NCBI GenBank assembly: GCA_963784195.1
Contig: CAWARA010000016.1
Location: forward strand, 540,386-604,385
Direction of reading: 5' to 3'
Length of the DNA: 64,000 nt
Source: CAVQAH01 sp963784195
Lineage (GTDB): Bacteria > Acidobacteriota > Vicinamibacteria > Vicinamibacterales > 2-12-FULL-66-21
Position numbers and translations under genes: made by a program. Each line of letters opens with the position of its first letter. Within the stretch, counting starts at the first letter, position 1. Under the pieces are notes generated by a model. It made no database searches and was not told the DNA's origin. It was given only the letters and a program-made list of their open reading frames with translations. Shown piece after piece: positions 27,857 to 36,955 of the stretch.

Positions 27857-30383
27857 ATGCCGCTACGACGAGTGCTCGCTGCGATCGCTCTGCTCGGCCT
27901 GTTTCTCGCGTGCAGCGTTCGGCAGCCGCAGTGGTGGAGCCGCCGCACAGCAAAGCCGACGGCCCGACTACCCGTTTCAGCCGGTGCCGTTCACCAGCGT
28001 GCACCTGAACGACGTGTTCTGGACACCACGTATCGAGACCAATCGGACGGTGACGATTCCGTTTGCTTTTCAGCAATGCGAGAAGACGGGCCGCGTCGAC
28101 CTGTTCGAGCGCGCGGCGAAGGCGCTGAAAGGCGAGGAGCTGACGAACAAGCAGCCACCCGGATACCCGTTTGACGACACGGACGTCTACAAGGTCATCG
28201 AAGGCGCGTCGTACACGCTTGCAGTCGTCCCGGACCCCAAGCTCGATGCGTATGTGGATTCGCTGATCGTGAAGATTGCGGCGGCGCAGGAACCTGACGG
28301 CTACATCTACACCACGCGGACGATCAATCCGCAGAGCCCGCACCGGTGGGCCGGGCCCGAACGGTGGGTGCTCGAGCGCGACGACAGCCACGAGCTCTAC
28401 AACCTCGGCCATCTATTCGAGGCCGCCGTTGCCCACAACCTCGCCACCGGCAAGAAGAACCTGCTCGACGTGGCGACGAAGGCGGCTGACCTCCTCGTGA
28501 AGACGTTCGGGCCGGGAAAGCGCACGACATGGCCGGGGCATCAGATCACCGAGATGGGGCTGGTGCGGATGTATCGCGTGACCGGCAAGGAAGAGTATCT
28601 GAGCCTGGCGAAGTTCCTGCTCGACGAGCGCGGTCCGGCGCCGCTGCCGCCGGGCGAACGGGCCAATCCGCGCGGGCTCGACTACAACCAGGCGCAGCTG
28701 AAGATCGTCGACCAGACGGAGCCGGTCGGCCACGCGGTTCGCGCGATGTACATGTATTCGGGAATGGCGGACATCGCGGCGCTCACCGGCGACGACGCGA
28801 TCCGCAAGGCTGGCGACAAGATCTGGGACAACCTGACGACCGGAAAGCTCTACATCACCGGCGGCATCGGTTCGTCGGCGACGGGAGAAGCCTTCGGCAA
28901 GCCCTACGAGCTGCCGAACATGTCGGCCTACAACGAGACGTGCGCCTCCGTCGGCATGGACTACTGGAATCACCGCCTGTTCCTGCTCTACGGCGATGCG
29001 AAGTACATCGACATCATGGAGCGCACGCTCTACAACGGCCTGATGTCCGGCGTGTCGCTGGACGGCAAGACGTTCTTCTATCCCAATCCGCTCGAGTCGA
29101 ACGGCCAGCACGAACGCAGCCCGTGGTTCGGCGTCGCGTGCTGCCCGTCGAACATCACGCGTTTCATGGCGTCGGTGCCCGGCTATCTTTACGCGAAGGC
29201 TGGCAACGCGCTCTACGTGAACCTCTACGCCGCCGGTACCGCCGATATCGATCTCAACGGCCGCAAGGTAAAGGTCGTTCAGGAAACACGCTATCCGTGG
29301 GATGGCGCCGTGAAGCTCACCGTGACGCCTGACCAGGCTGCGGCGTTTGCGGTGAAGGTCCGCATCCCGGGCTGGGCGCGCAACGAGCCGGTGCCAAGCA
29401 ACCTCTACACGTTCGTCGACAAATCGGCTGACGCGGCAACGGTGAAGGTGAACGGGCAGCCGGTCAGCATGACGCTCGATAAGGGCTACGTGACGATCGA
29501 TCGATCCTGGAAAGCTGGTGACGTCATCGAGATGACGCTGCCCATGCCGGTGCGTCGCGTCGCCGCGCACGAGTCCGTCGAGGCCGATCGCGGGCGCGTC
29601 GCGCTTCAGCGCGGGCCGATCGTGTTCACGGCCGAGTGGGTGGACAACCCGAACGGCAAGGTGCGCAACATCGTGATGCCGGACTCCACCGCGCTGACGT
29701 CCAGGTTCCGCGCAGATCTGCTCAACGGTGTCCAGGTGATTGAAGGACGATCGGTTGGGCTCTCGTACGATGCGTCAGGCAAGGTGCTGAAGCAGGAACA
29801 GCCGTTCGTGGCCATCCCCTATGCGATGTGGGCCAACCGCGGCCGCGGACAAATGGCCGTCTGGCTTGCGCGCACCGAGTCTGTGGCGCGGCCGACGCCG
29901 TTCCCGACGATCGCGACGGCCAGCACGATCACCACCTCGCCGTCACGCAAGATCGTCCGCAACATCATCGACGGCGAGGAGCCGGCCAACTCCGCCGATT
30001 CCTCCGCGTATTTCGATTGGTGGCCGCGCCGTGGCTGCAAGGCAGGCGCGCAGCCCGCCGCGCCGGCAGGCGAAGGACAACAGCAGCCGTGTAGTCAGAG
30101 CGAGTGGGTCGAGATGGCGTTCGCCAAACCGGCGACGATCTCGACGACCGAGGTCTATTGGTTCGACGATACCGGCCGCGGCGGCGTCCGCGTACCGCAA
30201 TCGTGGAAGCTGCTCTACAAGGACGGCGACACCTGGAAGCCGGTCGAAGGCGCCACGTTCGGCGTCGCGCGGGACGCCTGGAATACGGTCACCTTCAAGC
30301 CCGTCACGACGTCAGCCCTTCGCATCGAGTTGACGATGCAACCCGAGATGTCCGCGGGGTTGCAGGAATGGAAGGTTAAGTGA
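27857..30383 (+). CDS. GH127 beta-L-arabinofuranosidase with C-terminal discoidin-like domain, frameshifted near N-terminus
   Basis: The exported N-terminus (MPLRRVLAAIALLGLFLA) is in one frame and the enzyme from YPFQPVPFTSVHLNDVFW in another, with the shift between about 27915 and 27975 (net +1). The GH127/DUF1680 signatures are clear: NDVFWTPRI, DDTDVYKVIEGASY, DGYIYTT, DSHELYNLGHLFEAAVAH, YITGGIGSS, YNETCASVGMDYWNHRLF and FGVACCPSNITRF. By analogy with Bifidobacterium HypBA1, the Cys of NETC and the two adjacent Cys of ACCPSN bind zinc, and the first of that pair is the nucleophile. After the (alpha/alpha)6 barrel and beta domains, the last 120 residues look like an F5/8-type carbohydrate-binding domain. 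It releases beta-linked arabinose. It ends at TGA 30381-30383, which is the first base triplet of the following inverted repeat. Confidence 0.9.
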
Positions 30384-30483
30384 ATCGGACATCGGAAATC
30401 GGAAATCGGAGATCGGTGATCGGACGATCGTAATCCGATTCCGATCTCCGATCTCCGATTTCCGATCTCCGATTTCCGATTCA
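30381..30483. repeat. Stop-to-stop inverted repeat of ATCGGA/TCCGAT units between convergent genes
   Basis: The left half (30381-30424) is TGAATCGGA followed by degenerate ATCGGAA, ATCGGAG and ATCGGTG units. The right half (30434-30483) is the inverted series ending in TCCGATTCA. The outermost triplets are the TGA stops of the GH127 gene (plus) and the aldose epimerase gene (minus). It probably works as a bidirectional terminator or 3'-end stabiliser. The unit sequence is not related to those at 18488 or 35405. Confidence 0.92.
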
Positions 30484-31636
30484 TTTCGTCGAGAACGTGA
30501 ACACCGTGGTCGTTCGATAGGGCTGGCCGGGCTTCAGGATGGTCGACGGGAACGACGGCTTGTTGGGTGAATCGGGGAAATGCTGCGTCTCGAGGCAGAA
30601 GCCCGACCGGTGGCCGTAGACGTGCCCCTGCTTCCCCTTGATCGTGCCGTCCAGGAAATTGCCGGCGTAGAACTGCAGCCCTGGCTCGGACGTGGTGATC
30701 TCGAGCGTGCGGCCTGATTTCGGCTCGAACACGCGCGCCGCGAGCTGTAGCCCGCTCTGCTTGTGGTTCAGCACCCAGTTGTGGTCGTAGCCCTTGCCGT
30801 TCTTCAGCTGCACGTCCGGCTGATCGATCCGGTCGCCGATTCGCGTCGGCTTGCGAAAATCGAACGCCGTACCGGCAACCGGCGCCAGCTCCCCCGTCGG
30901 AATCAGCGTGTCGTTGACCGGCGTGTACCGATCCGCGTTGATCATCAACTGGTGATCGAGAATCGTGCCGGAGCCCTCGCCCGCCAGGTTGAAGTAGCTG
31001 TGCTGTGTCAGGTTGACCGGCGTGGCCTTGTCGGTCGAGGCCTCGTATTCGACGATCAGCCCGTTCTGATCGGTGAGGATGTAGGTGACACGGACCTTCA
31101 GGGTGCCGGGGAAGCCCTTCTTCGCCGTCAGGGCTCGTTCTCGAGAACGCGACTGCCTGGCCGCGATCGCTCTTGACGATCTCGCCGGTCCACAACTGCT
31201 TGTCGAAGCCCTTGGCGCCGCCATGCAGGTTGTTCGGACCGTTGTTCGCCGCGAGCTTGTAAGTCCGGCCGTCGAGCGAGAACTGCGCGTTGCCGATGCG
31301 GTTGCCGTAGCGGCCGATGATCGCGCCGAAGAACGGATGATCGGTCTGATAGCCGTCGATGGTGTCGAAGCCGAGCACGACGTCGGCCAGCTTCCCCGCC
31401 TTGTCGGGCACCTTCCACGACTGGATGATGCCGCCGTACGTGATGGCGCGGACCTCGACGCCTTTGGCGTTGGTCAGCGTGAAGATCTCGACCGCCGATC
31501 CATCCTTCAGTTTTCCGAACGGCGCGCGCGTGACGGCACCACCCTTGGCGGTCTGCGTGACCTCGCGTGCGCTGATCATCGCCATGAACGTGAACACCGC
31601 CGCCAGCAGAACGACCGGGTAATTGTACCGCGCCAT
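30481..31636 (-). CDS. galM: Exported aldose 1-epimerase (mutarotase), one frameshift
   Basis: About 384 aa with a signal peptide (YPVVLLAAVFTFMAMISA), so it probably acts in the periplasm. It interconverts alpha and beta anomers of aldoses such as galactose, glucose or arabinose. GalM landmarks: GGIIQSWKVPDK, the catalytic histidine region NNLHGGAKGFDKQLW, NLTQHSYFNLAG with the second histidine, YDHNWVLN, and the catalytic glutamate in GFCLETQHFPDSPN. An extra C at about 31115-31117 on the plus strand shifts the frame at GEEG; removing it restores GEEGFPGTLKVRVTY. Next to arabinosidases and a pentose-type importer, an arabinose mutarotase role is likely but inferred. A LacI-type site lies 45 bp upstream. 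Confidence 0.9.
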
Positions 31637-31680
31637 TCAACACTCCCTGACTGAGGACCAATCCTGCAAATTCCGGGTAT

Positions 31681-31694
31681 TGTAAACGATTACT
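31681..31694. promoter_or_regulatory. LacI-type operator between galM and the sugar ABC importer
   Basis: TGTAAACGATTACT shares 13 of 14 bases with the site at 24289-24302. It lies 45 bp upstream of galM (minus) and 187 bp upstream of the ABC ATPase (plus), so it may control both. It ties these genes to the arabinofuranosidase operon. Confidence 0.78.
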
Positions 31695-31737
31695 GCATCA
31701 CAGCCACGCGGCGCGGCGTAGTAAGATGGCGCGCCCT

Positions 31738-31850
31738 GGTGAACTCCCAACCTCCAACTCCCAACTCGCCAAATACGCCACGGTGCTCGATGGCGCGCAA
31801 CAATCGAACTGCTCGACTTGGGATGTTGGCGCGAGTTGGACGCGTCGGGC
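31738..31850. repeat. AACTCCCAACTCCC-type oligomer repeat with partial inverted copy
   Basis: The left array 31741-31771 reads AACTCCCAACCTCCAACTCC and continues. The right part (about 31818-31842) holds the inverse, CTTGGGATGTTGGCG then GAGTTGG. It sits in the divergent galM/ABC promoter region, upstream of the ATPase ATG at 31882. A related half copy is at 49672-49708. Confidence 0.65.
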
Positions 31851-31881
31851 TCGTCTCAACATTGCCTCGCCGATTAGAGAC

Positions 31882-33375
31882 ATGAGCGCGCTCGAGTTCC
31901 GCGATCTTCGCAAATCGTTCGGCGCTGTCAAAGCGCTGCGTGGCGTCACGTTTGCCGTCGCGGCCGGCGACGCGCATGCGCTGGTTGGCGAGAACGGCGC
32001 CGGCAAGTCCACGCTCCTCAAGATTCTCGCAGGCATTCTCCGCCCCGACGAGGGAACCATCCTCTGGCAGGATGTGCCGCTTCACCTCAACAGCCCGCGG
32101 GAAGGCCTCGAGCGCGGCATCGGCATGGTCTACCAGGAGATGCTGTCGTTCCCGAACCTGACGGTGACCGGGAATATTTTCGCCGGACGGGAACTGACAC
32201 GCGGCGGACGCCTGCTCGAGGGCGAGATGCGACGGCGTACGCGGACGCTGCTCGACGATCTGCACCTGACGATCAGTCCGGACGCCGAGGCCGAATCGCT
32301 CTCCGCGGCCCACCGGCAGCTGCTGCAGGTGGCGCGCGCATTGGCGTTCGACTGCCAGATTCTGGTGCTCGACGAGCCGACCACCTCGCTCACCGACGCC
32401 GAGGTCGATCACCTGTTTGCCGTCCTGCAGAAGCTGCGCGAACGCGGCGTGACGCTGCTCTACGTCTCGCATCGCATGCCCGAAGTGTTCCGCCTCTGCG
32501 AGCGGATTACCGTGCTCCGGGACGGCAGCTATGTCGGCACTTACGAGGCCGCGAGCACGGCGCCTGAGGACATCGTGCGCGCGATGGTCGGCCGGGACCT
32601 GCCGCCACGTGCGGAGGCTGCGGAGGCCGTCACGCGCGGACCAATCGTCCTCGACGTTCGACAGCTCACCCGCAGGCCTTGTTTTCAGGATGTGTCGGTG
32701 CAGGTGCACGCCGGCGAGATCGTCGGTCTCTTCGGACTCGTCGGCTCCGGCCGTTCCGAACTGCTCGAAACGATCTTCGGCCTGTACACTCCGCATTCGG
32801 GAGAGATCCGCGTCGCCGATCGGCCCGTGCGCCCGCGATCGGCCCGCGACGCCGCACGCCACGGCATCGCGCTCGTCCCCGAGGAACGGCAGCGTCAGGG
32901 GCTCTTCTTCAACCTCAGCGTCAGACACAATCTGCTGCTGTCGCGCGAAGCGGCGTCCGGCGGCACGCTCGTGCGCCCCGGCCAGGAACGGACGGATGCC
33001 GAGCATCTTCTCCGCGAGTGGCGCATCAAGGCGGCGAGCGTCGACGTTCCGCCCGACAGCCTGAGCGGCGGCAATCAGCAGAAAGTCGTGTTGGCCAGGT
33101 GGCTGGCGACGGCCCCACGCGTGCTGCTGCTCGACGAGCCCACGAAGGGTGTCGACGTCGGCGCCAAATTCGAGATTCACGAGATCGTCCGCCGGCAGGC
33201 CGCCTCGGGAATGGGCTGCCTCGTCGTCTCCAGCGATCTCCCCGAACTGCTCTCCCTCGCGCATCGCATCGTCGTCATGCGTGAAGGGCGGATCCAGGGT
33301 GAGCTTGCGGGCGACGCCGCGACCGAAGAAGCGGTGATGCATCTCGCGACGTCGGAACTGAGGGACGCCTCGTGA
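31882..33375 (+). CDS. Sugar ABC importer ATPase (CUT2 family, two ATPase domains)
   Basis: 497 aa from the ATG at 31882, chosen because upstream codons lie in the oligomer repeat. Two fused ATPase domains are typical of RbsA/AraG/XylG-type proteins. Domain 1: Walker A GENGAGKSTLLK, signature LSAAHRQLLQVARAL, Walker B ILVLDEPTTSLTD. Domain 2 has the degenerate Walker A expected for CUT2 (GLVGSGRSELLE), signature LSGGNQQKVVLARWL, and Walker B VLLLDEPTKGVDVGAKFEIH. It energises pentose/hexose import through the permease and lipoprotein encoded next. It overlaps the permease gene by GTGA, indicating translational coupling. Confidence 0.95.
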   Translation: MSALEFRDLRKSFGAVKALRGVTFAVAAGDAHALVGENGAGKSTLLKILAGILRPDEGTILWQDVPLHLNSPREGLERGIGMVYQEMLSFPNLTVTGNIFAGRELTRGGRLLEGEMRRRTRTLLDDLHLTISPDAEAESLSAAHRQLLQVARALAFDCQILVLDEPTTSLTDAEVDHLFAVLQKLRERGVTLLYVSHRMPEVFRLCERITVLRDGSYVGTYEAASTAPEDIVRAMVGRDLPPRAEAAEAVTRGPIVLDVRQLTRRPCFQDVSVQVHAGEIVGLFGLVGSGRSELLETIFGLYTPHSGEIRVADRPVRPRSARDAARHGIALVPEERQRQGLFFNLSVRHNLLLSREAASGGTLVRPGQERTDAEHLLREWRIKAASVDVPPDSLSGGNQQKVVLARWLATAPRVLLLDEPTKGVDVGAKFEIHEIVRRQAASGMGCLVVSSDLPELLSLAHRIVVMREGRIQGELAGDAATEEAVMHLATSELRDAS

Positions 33376-34332
33376 GGAAACTGTGGCACCTCCGCGAGCT
33401 GAGCACCGTGGCGATCCTGCTGATCGAGATCCTGTTCTTCGGCTGGTATCTCTGGCCGGACGGCAATCGCCCGCACCCGTTTCTGAACCTGCCGAACGCG
33501 CTGCTGATTCTCAAGTACTCGTCGATCTACGGGATCGCGGCGGTGGGCGCAGCGATCGTCATCATCTCGGGCGGCATCGATCTCGCCCCGGGCGCCGTCA
33601 TCGCGCTGGCGGGCGTGGTGTGCGGCGGACTCTTCGTCGAAGCTGGCTGGCCGCTGCCCGCTGCGATGGCCGCAGGGCTCTTGATGGGCGTCGCCTCCGG
33701 CGTGCTGACGTCCGTCCTGATCGTCGCTGTTCAGCTTCCACCGTTCATTGCGAGCCTTGGCGTGATGGGCATCGCCCGCGGCGCCGCGTTCATCATCACC
33801 GAGGGCCGTTATTTCGACCTGTCCGCGCTCCTGGTTGGCGGCTGGCGGCCGATGGGCATCCCGGCGGACTGGGTCGCGCCGATCGTCATGATCCTGCTGG
33901 CGGTCGTCTTCCAGATCCTGATGACCAGGTTTCAGTGGGGGCGTTCCGTCTTCGCCATCGGTGGCAATGAAACGGCGGCGCTCTTCTCCGGTATCGCCGT
34001 GGGCCGCGTGAAGACCTCGGTGTATGTTCTCAGCGGCCTGCTCGCGGCGGTCGCGGGCGTGGTGCTCGCCGTCGTGCAAGGACAGGGGAAAGCCGACCTC
34101 GCGACCGGCTACGAGCTCGACATCATCGCTTCAGCGGTGGTCGGCGGCGCCAGCCTGTCGGGCGGCCGCGGTTCGGTCATGGGCGCGGTACTGGGCACGT
34201 TGATCTTCGGCGTGTTGCGAAACGCGCTTGCCGCAGATCCCCGGCGCCACGTTCTATGATCGGTTGATCGTCGGCCTCGTCGTCATCGTGATCGTAGTAA
34301 TGGATCAATTGCTCTTGAAGCGTGGAAAATGA
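33372..34332 (+). CDS. Sugar ABC importer permease (CUT2, RbsC-like), one frameshift
   Basis: A GTG start overlaps the ATPase stop. The protein has eight to ten membrane segments and the RbsC-type signature: IISGGIDLAPGAVIALAGVV, PPFIASLGVMGIARGAAFII, WGRSVFAIGGNETAALFSGI, YELDIIASAVVGGASLSGG and GSVMGAVLGTLIFGVLRNAL. An inserted G at about 34229 shifts the last 30 codons; removing it gives LPQIPGATFYDRLIVGLVVI and a stop at 34330-34332. With a single permease gene, the transporter probably uses a homodimer. A REP hairpin pair separates it from the binding-protein gene. Confidence 0.92.
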
Positions 34333-34342
34333 TCACCAGTGG

Positions 34343-34402
34343 CGCGGAGCTTCAGCTCCGCGTCGGGATCACCAGCAGCGCGGAGCTTCGGTAGCTTCCG
34401 CG
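34343..34402. repeat. Two REP-like hairpins with CGCGGAGCT arms
   Basis: CGCGGAGCT-TC-AGCTCCGCG (34343-34362) is perfect. The second, CGCGGAGCT-TCGGT-AGCTTCCGCG (34379-34402), is imperfect. A third, identical to the first, is at 36898-36917. They lie between permease and binding-protein genes of one transporter operon, where such hairpins often set relative mRNA stability. Confidence 0.85.
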
Positions 34403-34417
34403 TCGGAGAGCAAGAAG

Positions 34418-35399
34418 ATGAAAAGAATCGCAGTTGGAGTGTTGGCGGTCGTTGTTGCAGGTTCGTTGGCGTGCAGTGGCGGTAGCTCGTCGGCGCCGGC
34501 GACCTCATCCGGTTCCGGCGCCGGTCAACGGCTGCGGTTTGCCGTCATTCCGAAGTCGCTCGACCTGCCGGTCTTCAACTACGCTCGGATCGGTGCCGAG
34601 CGCGCGGCGAAGGAACTCGGCAACGTCGAGATCATCTGGAACGCGCCGGCGAACGCGGACCAGTTGAAGCAGAAAGAGATCCTCGAGTCGTTCATCACGC
34701 AGCGTGTGGACGGCATTGCGATTTCCGCGCTCAACGGCGACTTCCTCACCGAGACGATCAACCGTGCCGTTGACGCCGGGATCCCGGTGGTCACCTGGGA
34801 TTCGGATGCCCCCAAGTCGAAGCGCCTGGCCTTCTACGGTGTGGACGACTACGCCTCCGGCAAGATCATGGCCGAGCAGGCCATCACTATCCTCGGGGGC
34901 AAGGGCGAAGTGGCCGTGATCACGAGCCTCGGTGCCACCAACCTGCAGCGGCGGCTCGAGGGCATCAAAGACACGTTGTCGAAGCAGACGGGCATCACCA
35001 TCTTGGAGGTGTACGACATCAAGGAAGATCCGGTGCGCGTCCCGGAGATCATCGCCACTGCATCACGGCGCTATCCCGAGCTCGACGCCTGGCTGTCGGT
35101 CGGCGGCTGGCCGGTCTTTACGCGCAACGCCACCGCGGCCATCGATCCGACGAAGACGAAGTTCATCTCGTTCGACACGATCGATCCGGCGCTGGATCTG
35201 CTCCGCGAAGGCAAGGTCCAGGTTCTGCTCGGACAGAAATACTTCGGCTGGGGCGCCGAACCGGTGAAGCTGCTGCTACCAGATCAAACAGGGCAAGATG
35301 CCCGCAACGCCCGTCATCGATTCCGGCGTCGACGTCGTCACGCGCGAGAACGTCGATCAGTACGCAGAGCAGTGGAAGAAAATGGAAAAAGGCCAGTAG
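34418..35399 (+). CDS. Sugar ABC importer substrate-binding lipoprotein (CUT2), one frameshift
   Basis: The ATG at 34418 follows a GGAGAG-rich leader. The signal ends in a lipobox (VAGSLACSGG). The mature protein is a periplasmic-binding-protein type I fold: LRFAVIPKSLDLPVFNYARI, ILESFITQRVDGIAISAL, AGIPVVTWDSDAPKSKRLAF, DYASGKIMAEQAITILGGKG, ELDAWLSVGGWPVF and FISFDTIDPALDLLREGKV. An inserted C near 35275 shifts the frame after KLL; removing it gives LLYQIKQGKMPATPVIDSGV and the end at 35397-35399. In context it probably binds L-arabinose or another pentose; the ligand cannot be read from sequence. The protein resembles RbsB-type proteins in length (about 326 aa). Confidence 0.9.
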
Positions 35400-35404
35400 C
35401 CTAT

Positions 35405-35522
35405 CGTGGTTCGTGGTCCGTGGTTCGTGGTTCGTCGCTCGTAGCTCGAAAGGCCTCATCGTCAATTGGGGTTCTTCGAGCAACGAGCGACGAGCCACGA
35501 ACCACGGACCACGGACCACGAA
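35405..35522. repeat. GTGGTTCGT-type long inverted repeat
   Basis: The left arm (35405-35450) is built from CGTGGTTCGTGGTCCGTGG-like units and ends in CGTCGCTCGTAGCTCGAA. The right arm (35472-35522) is the inverse, beginning TTCTTCGAGCAACGAGCG and ending in ACGGACCACGGACCACGAA. It follows the binding-protein stop by 5 bp. The same consensus occurs at 40289, 50731, 53986 and, as a half copy, 11745. Confidence 0.9.
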
Positions 35523-35684
35523 ATGGGTGCCCCGATCACAATACCGACCCCCCTCCCAGCCAGAACTCTCAGAATTTCTCAGAAAAACACCCGCACACGC
35601 CTGGCACCCCCCTTGCGCCTGAGCTTTGCGCAACAGCTGGCATTCGGATGCAGGCGTGTGCCTGCGCGTGGAAGCGAGCTCACC
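35523..35684. other. Gap before esterase, no gene seen
   Basis: About 160 bp with C-rich stretches and AATTTCTCAGAAAAACACC. The promoter of the esterase gene may lie here, but no convincing -35/-10 pair or operator was found. Confidence 0.4.
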
Positions 35685-36942
35685 ATGAATGTGTTGAGAC
35701 TTCTCGGCGGGGCCCTGTTCCTGGGACTGGCGGCGCTGACTGCGTTTCCGGCCTCGCATCAGATTCTGTGGAAGGCAAGCGTCGCGGCGACGGAGTGGGG
35801 TTACTGGCTGGCGATCGCAGCGGTCCTGCCGATGATTCCCACCGGCGGGCAGAGCAAGATCGGCAAGATGGGCGCGGTGCTCAGCATGGGCGCGATCGGA
35901 CTGTTCATCATGCCCGTGGTTCGCGCGTCTGAGCTGAGCGGCACGTTGCCTGGCGCCTTTGACGAGCGCTTCGGATCCGGACGACGGGTTCGCGCGCACA
36001 TGTCAGAGGGTCCGAGGCCGGAACCGCTGGTGCTGCCCGAGCTCCTGAGGCCCGTGCAGCTTCCGGCGATCCGCTTCGAGGAGCGGGTCTTCAACACGTT
36101 CGAGAACGAGAAACTGACTCTGGACATCTATCGCCCCGGCGTACGAGCACAAGCTGCTGCCGGGCGTGATCGTCGTGCACGGAGGAACGTGGCAATCCGG
36201 CAGCAACAACGAGTTCGTTGCGCTCAACGCCTACCTCGCCGGACGCGACTACGTCGTCGCCGCCATCAACTACAGGCTGGCGCCCCGGTGGCCGTTCCCG
36301 GCGGCGCGCGATGACGTCTTATCCGCGATTGCCTATCTGAAGGTCTACGGACCGCAGTTCGGCTTCGACCCGGATCGCATCGCGCTGCTGGGACGTTCGG
36401 CCGGCGGTCAGCTCGCGCTGCTCGCGGCGTACACGGCACAGGAGCCGTCGATCCGCGGCGTCATCTCGATGTACGCCCCGACCGATCTGCAGTTCGGCTA
36501 CGAGAATCCGGCACCGGCGGGTCTCTACGACACCCGTGGGGCACTCGAAGCCTATCTTGGTGGGCCGCCGGCGAAGAAGTCGGACGAGTACTACGCCGCA
36601 TCGCCGATCAATTTCGTGACCCCGACGTCACCGCCGACCCTGCTGATCCACGGCCTCATGGACGGTGTCGTCAAGCCGCACGAGAGCGAGCGGCTGGAAT
36701 CGAAGCTCAAGGAGGCCGGCGTGAAACACCTGTTCGTGCGTATGCCCTGGGCTACGCACGGCTGCGACAAGAGCTTCGGTGGTCCATGCGGTCAGGTCGC
36801 GACCTATGCCGTTGAACGGTTCCTCGACGGCGTGATGGCCGGCTCGGACCCGAAGCCGGCGCCCGAGTCCAAGAAGCCAGTGCGCGTGGCCCAGCAGCGC
36901 GGAGCTTCAGCTCCGCGTCAGCCGTCAAAGACGCGCGGCTGA
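35685..36942 (+). CDS. Membrane-anchored alpha/beta hydrolase (BD-FAE/HSL-like esterase), one frameshift
   Basis: The N-terminal 90 residues contain three hydrophobic segments (LLGGALFLGLAALTAFPA, YWLAIAAVLPMIP, MGAIGLFIMPVV). A hydrolase domain follows: oxyanion motif IVVHGGTWQSGS, nucleophile elbow LLGRSAGGQLALLA (GxSxG), acid in LIHGLMDGVVKPHES, and catalytic histidine in WATHGCDKS. An inserted G near 36140 shifts the frame; removing it restores LDIYRPAYEHKLLPGVIVVH. It likely cleaves short-chain or carbohydrate acyl esters outside the cytoplasm, possibly deacetylating arabinoxylan (inference). The last 16 residues (QQRGASAPRQPSKTRG) are encoded by REP hairpin DNA, so the original stop was probably lost. 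Confidence 0.85.
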
Positions 36943-36951
36943 AGCCGCGCG
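36898..36951. repeat. Pair of REP-like hairpins at a convergent junction
   Basis: CGCGGAGCT-TC-AGCTCCGCG (36898-36917) and CGCGCGGCT-GA-AGCCGCGCG (36932-36951). The first is the same sequence as at 34343. The second has the inverse apex (GA instead of TC). The esterase stop TGA (36940-36942) is the loop of the second hairpin, and the convergent gene stops at 36956. Probably a shared 3'-end structure. Confidence 0.85.
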
Positions 36952-36955
36952 CTGC

